Shown piece by piece: positions 1-12,185 of a stretch of DNA of 64,000 nt. The position numbers were made by a program, and so were the translations under genes. The stretch spans positions 10,648,670 through 10,712,669 of the forward strand of contig NC_087062.1 of assembly GCF_963678635.1 (NCBI RefSeq), written 5' to 3'. The notes under the pieces are model-generated. The model was not told the origin of the DNA and did no database searches. It saw only the letters and a program-made list of their open reading frames with translations. Source of the stretch: Symsagittifera roscoffensis (taxonomy: Eukaryota; Xenacoelomorpha; Acoela; Convolutidae). The number at the start of each line of letters is the position of its first letter. The first letter of the stretch is position 1.

Positions 1-735
1 TCTGATTGCGCTTATTGGCTCCGCTTTAATTTGTAATGACCCCGCTGGTGCTGCGGTAAGTCCCTCACCGGGTACTTTATACGATTTGGCGTACTTGTCA
101 CCCCGCTCGTGCTTGTCACAAAGCAATTCGGTAGACCTCATCTGGCGTCTTAGTTGAACGACATAGTTCCGTTTGGGCCTCCTTATTGGACATATTAACT
201 ATAAATACGTCACGTAACACGCGTCGTTTTAGTGCCCCCAAAGCGCATCTAGCGGCTAGTCCACTCAATACGGAATGAAACTCTTCCAACGTTTCCCCGT
301 CACGTTGTTTTCGAGAGAGTAGCTGGTACGTTTCGAACGTTTCGTTTCTTTCCTTCCTGAAAACACTCTCAAATTCATCCAAAACCCGAGGATATCGGGT
401 AGTCGCCAGGTCCAATTGGGGTTTTCGGTTATGAAATTCGTCCTGTCCACGTTCCCCCAAGCTAAAGTAAAGGTTAGAGATTAATGTCTGCTCCGCTTCC
501 AAACAATTTTTCCCACGCACCTCCTCTGGCAGGTCTGTAATTTGCGCCGCGGTTAGCGTCCGATCAAAACAGAATGCCGTCGGATTGAATGAGTGTTTTG
601 CTATTACACCCCATGTAAAACGTGTAATCCAATGCTCCCACAGCATCGGTGCTTCCGTACATTTACTCGGCCAAAATGCCGTAATTCCCAGTGGATTTTT
701 TCCTTATCCCGCGCTTTGTCCTGCTTGCTGCGCCA
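1..735 (-). pseudogene. Ty3/Gypsy-type gag, 5' part, broken; runs off the left edge
   Basis: A 176-codon open frame (646 to 116) has the look of a retroelement Gag capsid: an N-terminal WEHWITRFTW block, an EFHSVLSGLAARC block, and a C-terminal STKTPDEVYRIAL block. An in-frame ATG lies further upstream near 735 (reading MAQQAGQSAG), separated from the rest by one TAA. At 116-118 the frame ends in TGA, but the adjacent frame continues with ERGDKYAKSY to the window edge, so there is a frameshift close to a duplicated GTGACAAG. One nonsense codon plus one frameshift make this a decayed copy. Pol would lie to the left, outside the window. The family call rests on these blocks only. It is a different family from the env-bearing elements in the window. 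Confidence 0.6.
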
Positions 736-943
736 TGTGAAAAATGCAAGTTCAATATCTTGAATTCACTGAATCTAGACTGACTGTTTTAGTCGTAACG
801 GTTAGCAACAATAACTCAAAACATACACCGACTTAACTAAGATTAGCAGATACTTAATCAATTGTTAGCCGCACCAAACACATGGCCAAAACCAATGGCG
901 CCAAACAACATAATATAGTTAAGGACTAGTAATAATATATATA
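736..943. other. Probable 5' untranslated stretch of the left gag element
   Basis: There is no open frame. It lies just upstream (minus sense) of the gag start and holds no feature I recognise. It abuts the 5' LTR of copy A at 944. Confidence 0.3.
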
Positions 944-1782
944 TGACAGATCCAAGCTATATATTATTATTGGTTATAATTTAGATACTTTATCCTTAAA
1001 AAAGTATTAAAAACTAACCAATCACACTCCATCAAACTAACAACCCACTTAATTGTAAGTGCTGAAATTACTGGTAATTTCAGCACCAGAACGATTTGAA
1101 TTTAACGGGGGTTGAGAAATTAGACGATAAGCAAATTAGACGGAGGTACTTAAAAGGAAATTAGACGGTTTTGCAAAACTGCAATTGTGAGAAAATAGAC
1201 GAAAATGAGAGAAATTAACTTTGTTTGCACACAAATTGCGTTAGAAAAATAAAACTGTTTGTAGACAACAGTTCAATTTCGGTGGTCAAAAACTTTACAA
1301 GTCAATCATGCATAATTTATTCAATTCAAAACTCTCCTGTAATATTCAGAATTGACATTGTATGTTCATTTGAACTAAATGTTTTAATAGGTATTGACAT
1401 TTTATGTTTCTTTGTATTTTTGAAACTTGACTCTTAGGAAAAACGTTTGTTGGCTCTTTCCCTTTCGTCTAAAATGCCAGATCTGTAAAAAATAAATTCC
1501 GTCTAATTTCGTTTTTGCAGCATCCGTCTAATTTGCTTATCGTCTAATTACCTCGGCCCCGAATTTAACTTAAAACTTAGTTGCCTTCTCCAAGAGACCG
1601 ACTCGCAGCAAAACCAGTATACTCTAGATCTATTGAGACTAAGAGATATAAGAGTAAGATTAAGATCGGTATTAGACTAAGAAGTTGCACGAATCTATCC
1701 GGCCGAAAATAAGATAGCGTGACGAGCAGACGGTGTACCCTATCTGAAATTATTCTATGAGTTAAGCTCCCATCTTAAATCA
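944..1782 (+). repeat. 5' LTR of copy A, interrupted by a MITE
   Basis: It begins TGACAGATCC and ends TTAAATCA. Without the nested MITE and its duplicated 9-bp target the LTR is about 376 bp. It aligns along its length with the LTRs at 15476, 20217, 38298 and 57259. It contains the LTR palindrome at 1059-1086. Its first bases are slightly shortened relative to the TGGAACC start of the other copies. Confidence 0.85.
1107..1560. mobile_element. Non-autonomous inverted-repeat element (MITE), 454 bp, 9-bp target duplication
   Basis: It sits inside the copy A 5' LTR and is flanked by a perfect 9-bp duplication, GAATTTAAC, at 1098-1106 and 1561-1569. The ends are inverted repeats starting GGGG and sharing AATTAGACGATAAGC followed by AATTAGACGG. 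The AATTAGACG motif recurs several times below each end, like subterminal transposase sites. A 70-codon ORF inside is not transposase-like. A 9-bp duplication is typical of Mutator-like elements, but the superfamily is not proven. A second copy lies at 17390-17850. Confidence 0.85.
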
Positions 1783-1784
1783 TC

Positions 1785-1794
1785 TGGTGCGACC
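1785..1794 (+). promoter_or_regulatory. Candidate tRNA primer-binding site, copy A
   Basis: TGGTGCGACC starts two bases after the 5' LTR, the expected place for a minus-strand primer site; it would pair with a tRNA ending GGTCGCACCA. Copy B has TTGTGCGACC (20630-20639) and copy C has TAGTGCGACC at the same offset, so only the second base varies. Confidence 0.6.
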
Positions 1795-1889
1795 AAAAGT
1801 CTCGAACAAGACCTTAAAAAACAAATTAGCTTAGAACTAAAAATATAGATTAGACTTATCAAAAATGTTAACAAAAAACCTTTCCAAAA

Positions 1890-2123
1890 ATGTTATATGA
1901 TAACAATTTAATTGAAATGTCTCTAGGACTCAATAGATCAGAGCCGTTATTCCGAACAATACGAGAATTACCCGCTATTGGAAAAAGACCTCGGACAAGA
2001 GACAATATACGACTACAAAGGAACTTACCATTAAGTTTCATGATCGTACGGCAAAAGCCAACACAAACTTTTATATTTCGAATTCTATTAGCAATGAATT
2101 TAGATTTTCATTTGCAAACATAG
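1890..2123 (+). CDS. 77-codon leader ORF, copy A
   Basis: A small ORF beginning MLYDNNLIEMSLGLN lies between the primer site and gag. Copy B has the same ORF with the same start, length and stop position (20716-20949). The two align without indels although the flanking leader is full of them, and many differences fall on third codon positions. The peptide is rich in Arg and ends QTFIFRILLAMNLDFHLQT, with no signal peptide and no zinc-binding motif. Function unknown. It could be a small translated leader peptide, a regulatory upstream ORF, or a first exon of a spliced message. Confidence 0.55.
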   Translation: MLYDNNLIEMSLGLNRSEPLFRTIRELPAIGKRPRTRDNIRLQRNLPLSFMIVRQKPTQTFIFRILLAMNLDFHLQT

Positions 2124-3101
2124 TATCTTTGAAGAATAACCTTCAATGACAATTACAGGCGCTAAATTTTTTATTGTACAATAGCGATTCATAAAAACAT
2201 CTCTAGTCGTTCTTTTCTCAAAATCTGCAGTTAATTTAAAAAGATATCTGAAAAAATTTTTATTGAAAATAAATTATAAAAAATAGTTAGTAAAAACACA
2301 AATTATTAGTATATACAAATCATCTCATCATCTCAGCTTCATCACTTAAAACATAACAGCGAGTCATAAATCCACTAACGTCATCATAAACTAATATAAG
2401 AAAAATTTTCTATCAATTAAACCTTAACTTAATTTGTGAAGGCCTATCCTATTTCTTATTCTCATTTAAATTAATTTCTTAAACTTAACAGATCATCAAG
2501 GTTTTTCTTGGATCTTTAATTCACTTTTATCTAAATTAAATTTAATTTCTTTAATTTTGTATCCTGATCATCAAGGCTTATCCTTGGATCAAATAGAACA
2601 ATTTTGTACTCCCCCTCACAAATATTAAAGTGTCTAACGACCTCAAACGTCTTTTCACTACCCAACCCTTTCTCAAGACCCAGGACTATAAGAAATTTTT
2701 CAATCACGCTAATTAGGGTAAACAGTGAAGAACTTCAGTTATTTATCCTTCACTCGACCCCCCTCTTACCTGACCCAGGATAATACTTAAATTTAGTAAG
2801 TTTAAAATGGTATCCAACGAACTACTTGTGTTCTAATTATACCTGAACCTTGTGAATATTATTACTGTTCTCCAACCCTTGATCACAATCACTACTCCTA
2901 AGTAAGATTAAGTAAGTTAACACCTTAACTTATACTAGCCACGAGATAATAAAAATCATTCTCAGCAAACGATATATATTTTTTTCTCCAACCCTGAAAT
3001 ACATGACGCAAGTTAAGCTAACCCGCACAAATCGTAAGGACTAACAGTTTAAGACATTAGAAACCACCAACCCCAATATTGCATTCGTCATCCCAAACCT
3101 T
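2124..3101 (+). other. Long noncoding leader of copy A with paired hairpins
   Basis: There are no long frames. Two short stem-loops share the stem GATCATCAAGG / CTTGGATC (2491-2514 and 2566-2590), and a third candidate stem GTGAAG/CTTCAC lies near 2725-2753. The same three occur in copy B. Likely roles are RNA packaging, dimerisation or translation control, inferred from position only. Confidence 0.5.
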
Positions 3102-3570
3102 ATGTCATTAGACAATTTAGGAAATAAACAAACAACCATATTACACAATTGTGAAAAAAACAACGAAAAATATGACCTCATAATCACTCCTCACAAACAA
3201 ACAATAGGACCCATTAGAACAAAATGACAGACAATCACAAGGAAAATTTTAAGCAAACAAAGACAAGTTACATGAAAAAGATTTTCAAAGCGAAGAAACG
3301 CAGTCTCCGAATAAGAAACCAGTAACTTAAAAGAACTCCACAGGTTAAAAACTCCGTAAATAAAAATCAAGAAGTTAATGATACCTTATATTTTTCCGAA
3401 TCAGAAACCACATCGCAATCATCAATACAAGGAAACGAATAACAAAAAAAAACATAATAAAAAAAACCAGTACATCTATACAATTGGAATCAACCAATAA
3501 AACACATTGAAAACTACAAATTGACAGTCATAAAACACAAAAATGAGTCAAAATGAAGAAAGTGAAGATG
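3102..3570 (+). pseudogene. Pre-gag ORF remnant, copy A
   Basis: From an ATG at 3102 a frame reads MSLDNLGNKQTTILHN and then follows the copy B pre-gag frame (21881-22350), with several stops. It overlaps the gag start at 3543. The recognisable tail is rich in Lys and Arg with an SDSETT-like acidic patch. No known domain seen. Confidence 0.4.
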
Positions 3571-6500
3571 AAAACTCCATTCTTTATTTCTAATCAACTC
3601 ACTCACTGATGATAGAGGACGAACAAAATTTTGTCAAAATTTAATCGCAAATTTATTCCAGAAGTAAAGATCAAAAGACAAATTATTGATCACTATTTAA
3701 AAGGATTATGTAACATAATACAACAGTACGAAATCAATATCATAGAAATCAACTCACCAATTAAAATTCATGGTAGATATCTACTTCAAACAGACGACGT
3801 AGATATAGAATTTTGAAGAGTATTCGCAGAATACATAAAAAATATACAACATCAAAACTCACAAAGAGCGAATTCACTATTCACTAACGATGTGTTTTCA
3901 ACAATCTATTTATACTAGAAAAAACAGAATTTCAAGAAAATTCACCAGTTCAAAAATCTAGATACACAACTGTTAGACATGAAATTGCAATATTCTCCGA
4001 ATTTTTAAACACAACCCGTGAAAAGTTAACCGGTAACAAAGTTTCGCAGAATGTTAAACACGATTTACAAAAAATCTTAGCATGGTTTATCATTGATTAT
4101 TTCACACATAATATTCATTTAATTTCAGAAGCACGAAAAAATTTTAGATTTCAAAATTCTACTGACGACACTGTCTTAGCAGAACAATCTGATTATGTTT
4201 GGGACCCCGAATGGTCTCATCCACTATTCCTGAACATACCAACAGATATTTCAAGTCAAGCAATCAGCACAATTTCTATTTGTGCTTCTTAAGATTATGT
4301 TAAAGTATATCCACTCACAATTGACGCAACACCTTCAAACTATAATTCATTTCTACCCGAAATAATAGGAAATAGTAATTTAAACTCAGCCATCATACAA
4401 AAAAAAAATCTGAATGAAACTAGAAATCTTACACAACAAGATATTCAGACACCATCACTTTTCACAACTGAATAAATAGTTGAAACAGTAATAACAACAA
4501 CACAACAAAGTATTTCACCAAAACCTCCAAATCCTACAAATCCAAACTCAAAGACCCAAAAATCCAACATTACCACAGGTTACTTTACAATCTACGATTA
4601 AACCTTCCGTTGTTTCAAAATATTCACAAATGGATTATGAAACGTTTAGACCAATGAAGAAACCAGCGCAAAAACAAAGATTATTCACTAGAAATAATTT
4701 TGCAGAACATAATTCTAATTTCGTAAAAAAACCACAAACAACTAAACCCCCTTGTAAAAACACACAAAATCATTTATTTTCGCAAAGACAAAATTCCCAA
4801 CAACCATCATCAAACTCAGTAAATTTTAATAATTACCCTCGAGTTTCACAAGACCAAAGCAAAAATTATCAGTTTTTCCAGCAAAACAAAAATGATAAAC
4901 AGCAAAACAGAAATAAACTACAAACAGCTTATTATACATCTAATCTTCCTTCATCAGATGATGAAGATTATTATAATCAAAATATTCCACAATTTTATCA
5001 AATCCAAAGACTTCACTCCTACTACGTAATCCAACAAGATATTTTTGAACCATATACACAAGAACAATATATCTAGCAACTCAAATTAATAATTTTTATT
5101 CACAAAACCCAGTGATACAGATTCTTATCAACCAACGCAAATGCAAAATGAAATCCCGCTACCCTATTTCTTACACCAACATGAAATAACAAAGATTCAT
5201 TTTACAAGTTTTTCACAAATGCCAAATACCGCAGAATCACTTCAAATGACTATGAATCCATACCTAATGGGCGGATCGTTAATAACATCAAACAATTTTT
5301 AATGGTATTTATATGTACAGACACTAAATTTTTTGTAGAAGACTATTTGAATGCAGTCACAGCAATTTTAATCTTAAATATAGGACCTGAACCGATAAAT
5401 ACGCCACTTCGCCAAAATTGGATACATAGACGCACAGCGTTAATGCAATCCACACTTGATGGCGCAGTTCAAAAATGGTTTTCAGTTTTACCTATTGATA
5501 TAAAATCAGATTGGAAAAGATTCACAAAAGAATTTTCAAAAATGTTTGATTCAGAAAGGAACAAACAACATCAAAGAGTTTTATGCAACCAAATTCGTAG
5601 ACTACCAAACAAAACGATCAAATAACTAGCATTAAGGATCGAAACATTAGTCCAAAAAGCATATTCACTTAACACTCATGATTATAAAAACAAAAAATTG
5701 ACATAAATTTTAATGACGACCCCAACAGCTCAATTACAAAAAATAGCAATCAAAAAGAGATCATCACATCCTTCCTCAAATCGAGAGCCAGATTTTGATT
5801 TTAGGAAACTAGTTGATAAATATTCAAACCACTAAAAAACAAAAAAATAATATACACAACTCAGATATAGATTTATCCGAAAAAATTACTGAAATTTTGA
5901 ATAATTACGAGAAAATCCCAAATTTTAAAGGTAAACCATCATCAAAAAATGATCTAACTATTTCCGAAGATACGGACATAGCCTTGCTGAATGCAGACAA
6001 AAACAACAAGACAACCAGAATAAACCACAAAAATACAAAGAACCAAACAAAAATTTTTATCAGTACATAAAAAAAGATCAAAATTTACCAAATAAAAACA
6101 TACATTAAAAATAATTCTAGAAAACCACTTCCAAACAGTTCAAATTATTCAAGAAATCAACCGCCTTATTACTCTAGTTACAGAGGCAGATCATCAAACC
6201 AAAGAAATTCACAAAACAGATATAGTCGATCAAATAGGCGAAATACTCAGTATCGAAATAATCATTCGCGATCAAACTCAAACAGACCATATGATTCATT
6301 TAATACCAGTTCCCATTCACAATCTAGGACAAGACATTATTGCAATGATAAATCAAGAAATTCATCGTACAATAGATATAGAAACTATTCCAACAATAGG
6401 AGTAGAAGCTACTCAAATAATCGAAACCAACGATATCAAAACAATAGATCACGCGATTATTCAAACAACAGATCAAATCACCAAAGATCTAACTACAATA

Positions 6501-7020
6501 ATTATCAAAATCGATCACGAGATAACTCACAAAACAGGAATTCAAGTTACCACAATAGACAAAGAAACTACTCTCAATCACCTAATAGGAATAACACACG
6601 TTATCCCGATTCTCAAACCAAATACAGAAGCAATACGCCAAAACATCAAAGACCAATAAATCAAGTACAAACAACTGAAGAAACCAATTCAGACCCCCTG
6701 GTATTGATAATACAGAAAGTACTGAATTACAATTAAATCACATCAATTGCGAATCCACAGATAGTGAAAGTGATACAGAAAACACAATTTTAGTCAACAT
6801 GATAAAAGTTGAATATGATTATGAAACTGTTACGTACGAACAACCGATTCATTCAAATGTTTATGAAAATCAAATAGAATTTCTTTTGGATTATTAAAAC
6901 AGACCTAGAAGTAATAACATACCAATTGAGCAAAAAGTAAATGAAATAACGACATCACACGATCCTGAAATATAACAAGTAGAAATGTTCTAGTACAAAT
7001 CACATTTACTGAAACATACC
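3543..7020 (+). pseudogene. gag: gag (matrix-like, capsid, nucleocapsid), copy A, decayed
   Basis: Broken gag with surviving tracts at 3631-3816, 4630-5076 and 5302-5625. The last contains capsid sequence around AVQKWFSVLPIDIKSDW that is absent from copy B, so copy A records the fuller capsid. A QN- and SRY-rich tail follows (6100-6650). The zinc-knuckle region near 5945-5990 has lost two cysteines: the positions read Ser and Phe where copy B has Cys. Multiple stops and frame changes mean no functional Gag. Confidence 0.75.
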
Positions 7021-7044
7021 AAAAGGACCACCAAAAGAAAAAAT

Positions 7045-7674
7045 TTGGACAATCTTCAAGAACTTCAACCACTAGACCTTGAAATAGATTTTTTGATAAA
7101 CTCTGGAGCAGAATCGAATATCATTAATATTCCAACCTGGAATGAAATCAAAATTTTACATCCAAAAATAACATCTAAGAAAACAACCAGTAGACTAGCA
7201 ACAGCACAAGGCTCAACTTTAACAAACTACGGAAAAATCCAACTTTCCCTTGTTCCCACTAAAACAATGAAACAAAACAAACTCTTAAATAAACCGTTTA
7301 ATCAAACCTTCCACATCACAGATATAAAACACAAAACTATTGGAATTCCATTCATTACTAAATACATACCAACTATTAATATACTAGACAGCAAAATTAA
7401 TGTAAAAGATAAATATACAAGAATGCATAACACCGCTTTAAAATTCCTGCGAAGAATGAACAAACAACCACCGTTTTTCTCAAAATTTTATTCCATTTAT
7501 AACAAAGAGAGAAAACATCTTAAACCACTCTCAGGATACATTTATGAATTCCCATTCAAACGAGTTCATCAATGTGACAAAAATCAAAACAGACAACATT
7601 TCTTTATGTCTGAATTTGAATTTAGACCAATCCACAAATATTTTAGAGTAACAATCTCATCCATAAATAAATGA
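7045..7674 (+). pseudogene. pro: Retroviral-type aspartic protease region, copy A
   Basis: A 209-codon open tract with the protease core LEIDFLINSGAESNIINIPTW. The catalytic triplet is N-S-G instead of D-S-G because the Asp codon is AAC; copy B keeps Asp. The frame continues past the site where copy B has a stop (copy A TAC, copy B TAA at 25872). The second half is linker towards RT and ends at a TGA. Confidence 0.8.
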
Positions 7675-9117
7675 AAAACTCCAACTCTGACATTATTTCT
7701 CTACATGTATACAACAATTCACCATATAAAATAACCCTACCTCTAGGAATCCTAGGATATTTTGAAAACCAATGCAACAACTTCTCCTACAAAAAAAGTA
7801 GCATATAGAGTAAATAATGTACTACAACTATTAGATATAGGCCAATCAACAATTCTTGACAAAGAATTATCAATAAATAATATTATAAGCAACGAAAAAA
7901 AAACACAGACTATTTCACAAAAACACCTTATTTTAAACCAACATTCAAAATATCACACTATACAGAAAAAAAACGAAAATTCTTGACAATGTTTTAACAC
8001 TCTCAAATAACACAGATTGATTTTAAAAATTAGCCGATTTATTATTAAAATACACAACAGTTTATGCCACATCTAATTTCGACGTTGGAAAACAAATTCA
8101 CCACTTAATTTGCCCTTAAAACCTGATGCAGTTTTCAAGAAACAAAGAGCAAGCAATGTACCAATCCAATTACATGACAAAATTAATAGATTACTTCACA
8201 TTCTAGAACAATATGAAATCATATCTCATGTAAATAAAGAAGAACAGCCAAAAGGAAACGCATTTATCAACCCTCTTATTATTCTAGCTAAAAGAGAAGC
8301 ACTAAAAATAGTTCGAGACCCTAGATATCTCAATTCACTCATTGATGAATCATATGTAATTGGCCTATAGAACCATTTCAAGTCATTCTCACAAAAATAA
8401 ACGTTAAATACTTCACAACCGCAGACATGAATAGTGCATGTTATCATGCCACTGGATGAACAATCACGACGATTTACACAATTTGTTATCGGAAATCAAC
8501 ATTACGAATTTAAAAGATTATTCTATGGCATATCCATAGGACCATCAGCTTTCTCAGCATTTATGAGTAAAATTTTTAGACCACTTATACTCAAGAGAAA
8601 TGCAATCACATACTTAGACGATGCCTTTATGCAATCACAAACCAAAGATGAAGTGTTCACAGTTCTAGAAAAATATCATCAATTATTACAGAACAAAAAC
8701 ATGAAAGCAGCCCAAGACAAATCACAATTTTTCTTAACACGCGTAAAATTTCTTGGACACATTATAGAGAAAAACACTATAACCGCATTGAAATCACGCA
8801 TAGATGCAATCCAAAAACTTCAGCCACCTACAAACAAAAATAAAATCCAAGAACTCTTCGGAATGTTAAACTTCTTAAGTAAATTTGTGTATAAAATGCA
8901 GTTATACTTAAGACCATTCTATAACATTCTTAGACAACAAATTAATTTTGAATGGACAACAGAACATCAAACACGATTTGAAGAAATCAAAAAACTTCTC
9001 TTCGAACAAATTTCAAACAAAATTCAAGTTCCCAATCAACCATTTTATGCAATGTGCGATGCTTCGAATTTTGGCATCGAAGCAGCATTACTACATTCTC
9101 ACAATAGAACGGATTAA
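7675..9117 (+). pseudogene. pol: Reverse transcriptase and start of RNase H, copy A
   Basis: The open tracts 8110-8370 and 8434-9117 carry RT motifs: an NPLIILAKRE block, QFVIGNQHYEF, and the catalytic YLDD near 8615. Next come the LTR-type connection LRPFYNILRQQINFEW and the RNase H opening FYAMCDASNFGIEAALL. The segment NKNKIQELFGMLNFL reads through in frame where copy B has lost one A, which supports a deletion in copy B. A frameshift near 8370-8434 and scattered stops break the gene. Confidence 0.85.
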
Positions 9118-10771
9118 ATGAATCTCATATCACCAATTTCTCGCCTATTTACACAAGCTGAATAACCGCTCTCTATTCTTATGAGAGAATGCACAGCTAT
9201 AGTATATACTCTTACAGAAAATGAATTTTTGATACCTGGATCAAAACATCCAGAAGTTTCATTTACGGATTACACAAAAATCAAATCCAAACCATAGAGT
9301 TTATAGATTTCAACTAATCCTTATGAAATTTCCAAACTTACACATAGTATGGACAGCAGGAAAAAACCTTGCACTATCTGACACTCTTAGTAGAACTACA
9401 CCACCAGAACTACTAACAAGAAAAACAACAGTTGAAATACCACAAAATATATAATTCTATCTCGCTAAAGATGAAGCTTCACCACAATTGAATTTAAATA
9501 TGCAGTAAAAACTGACATAGATCAATCCCAAATAAACAATCTACAACATTTTCCACTATATTTAGATTGTCAAAACAACCACTATGAAGTTGATTTACTA
9601 AGTACATCTACATTTAAGCCGATTCCATATTCACATTGGATCAAAAATAATACTCAACAAAAGCGAATTGAATTAGAACCACATAAAAAGAACCCATTCC
9701 TTTTAATAGAAAAGGAAAATCTAACTGATACAATAAACTTATCAGGACCGTTACCAAATGATTCAAAATACACAATAAATCAAGCTTTTAATTTACATGA
9801 CCCACTTGACACAATACCCCTATCAAAGATAGAAATAGAAAACAGTTTCCTAACAACAACAGAAAAAATTACATTAGAGTTATTCCAAAAATATCAAAAC
9901 CTCGACCCAGTCATCAGACAATTAAAATCATCGCACAAATATAAAACTAAACTAAACAAAGTTGATACCACAATTTTAGGAAGCAAAACACTCCTTAGAT
10001 ACTTCAGAAAGTTCAATAAAACCACTTTAAATGAAAACACAGACATATTAGAATATCAAACACCTGATTTTAAAGTACCTTGTCTACCTTTAAGTATGAT
10101 GTTAATAGCATTCAATACTTCACATACTCTGCATACTAAAGGACATTCAGGATCAGAAAAGACATACTCTAACTTTATCCAAAACTTTTATTTCCCAAAT
10201 GCACCAATTTGGATTAAAATATTATGCAACGATTGTGTAAGATGCTAATTAAATAAACCCTATCCAAATCAAAAACAAATTGCAAAAAAAACAAGATTTT
10301 AAAGGACAAAGGATATATTTCAATCATAGAATCTCATTTGACACAAAAAGACCAATCTCACCATCTTCAGAAGGAAACTCATATATAATGGTCTTTGTTG
10401 ATGCATTCACGCACTATGTAGCACTCAACACAGTACCCCACTGTAATGCTTATTATGCATATACAACACTCTACGAACACTGGATAGCTAAATTCGGATT
10501 ACCCGAAATACTAGACACAGACAATGGCACTTAGTTTGTTAACAACGAAATTATCACATTATGCCACTTATATAATATTAAACATAAGCCACGTAACTCT
10601 CATGCACCTTGGACAAATAGTTTAGTCGAAGGTATGAACCGTTCATTACAAGAATATTTTATATGTATCATTAATGGAAATGATACTCGATATACCGAAT
10701 GGTCAACAATTGTAAAATTATTCCCCTTAGCCTATAATTCATAAATTACAGCAACACTAGGAAAGTCACCA
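9118..10771 (+). pseudogene. pol: RNase H remainder and integrase, copy A, truncated by gap
   Basis: It is colinear with copy B 27630-29303. RNase H is damaged (FTDY where copy B reads FTDH). The integrase zinc-binding region is altered: the last Cys tract reads NDCVRC followed by a stop. In the catalytic core DTKRPISPSS, LDTDNGT (then TAG) and HAPWTNSLVEGMN remain. The sequence stops at the assembly gap. Confidence 0.8.
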
Positions 10772-10971
10772 NNNNNNNNNNNNNNNNNNNNNNNNNNNNN
10801 NNNNNNNNNNNNNNNNNNNNNNNNNNNNNNNNNNNNNNNNNNNNNNNNNNNNNNNNNNNNNNNNNNNNNNNNNNNNNNNNNNNNNNNNNNNNNNNNNNNN
10901 NNNNNNNNNNNNNNNNNNNNNNNNNNNNNNNNNNNNNNNNNNNNNNNNNNNNNNNNNNNNNNNNNNNNNNN
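10772..10971. other. Assembly gap of exactly 200 N
   Basis: The left flank aligns with copy B up to 29303 and the right flank resumes at 33690. About 4.4 kb of element (integrase tail, inter-pol-env ORFs, most of env) is therefore unrepresented, unless copy A truly lost it. Confidence 0.95.
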
Positions 10972-12185
10972 AATCACTCGCACTAGCAGTTTTCAAAATA
11001 CCATATGCAGGATACTTATTATCCAGAAATAGATCAAATTTCTTTGATTATGAAGGAAACGTTTTATGGTTTTACACATGTTCCAAAAAAGTATCACCTT
11101 TGTATGTTTTTGAAGATAAACGATGTTATAGAAGAATCCCGTATATTCTACAAAAATAAAGTACATTTTGTTGATACACTCTCACGAAGAACTTTTTTTT
11201 GGGATAAAGCAGTCCCATATGGATCAGTAAACAGCCACAATGTTGAGCAATTAAACTCCGACGAAGACAAATACCATCTTCTCACACCATATCCAACACT
11301 AATGCAACCATTAAAAAAGTTTTCACCTGAAAGTATTAGAGCTATTGCCCGCAACCCGAAAATCGATTTACAATCGATCGCCTTCTACTCTAAATCACAC
11401 ATACAACACGACATTCGCACACAACAATTTCAAGAACTACTTAAAAAATGGACACAATACAACGACAAGCAATCGATCAAAATTTACGCAAACTTGCAGA
11501 AACTGCAGGATTTTCTGGCATTTACGCACAAGGTTACAGCGGATTTTTAAAGACATTAAAGATTACATTTATTTAAATGCCGAAAAATATCGACCACAGG
11601 ATATATCACCAATCAATATTTTTAGTTTTGTAAATCTGAAAAACGAACTTTTAGCCTTTCTAGGATGGCCCTATTACATCTCAGAAAGATTGACTCTATT
11701 ATACGCAATGTTTAATTTTATTGGATATCCTTTCTCTCTATTGAAAGGAATCTATAACACATGCGCAATACATGCACAAAAGAACAAACAAGCAAGCGTA
11801 GCACGTATAGTTTTTGCAGGATTTTTTGGAATTTTTTCTATATCAATAAACAAAATACTTTTAGATGCACAAATAAAAGAATATAACACAAGCATATCAA
11901 CTACACCAAACACATATGACGAATTAAAAATACGCAAACGCATCACCCACAGCACCACAATTATCAAGTTTAAATCATAATCACCCATTATCGCTAGTAC
12001 CACGAAATTTTAGAAATCTAGCACTCACAAATATTACAAGTTCAAGATCTAATTATACACAAAGTCCAATCCGCCACATAGAAACACAACAATCTCATAT
12101 GACAATACATATGAACAAATCATCAAACAGCCTCATACCACAAATTTTCGATCTCAGATCGATCATTTTTTTTAGCCCACGATGA
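10972..12185 (+). pseudogene. env: env C-terminal part, copy A
   Basis: It is colinear with copy B env from 33690 to 34906. Open tracts 11005-11550 and 11345-11980 cover the conserved VHFVDTLSRRTFFWD block, the KKFSPESIRAIARNP block and the hydrophobic C-terminal segments around YAMFNFIGYPFSLLKG and ARIVFAGFFGIFSIS. Frameshifts at the start, near 11440-11550 and near 11930 break it. The env stop overlaps the next ORF as ATGA at 12182-12185, as in copy B. Confidence 0.75.

Noticed and set aside
1225-1437. 70-codon ORF inside the MITE as a gene
   Set aside because: It also occurs in the second MITE only because the elements are copies; there is no transposase-like feature and the length differs slightly.
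2491-2590. Repeated GATCATCAAGG units as a CRISPR array
   Set aside because: Only two imperfect hairpin units in a retroelement leader of an animal genome.
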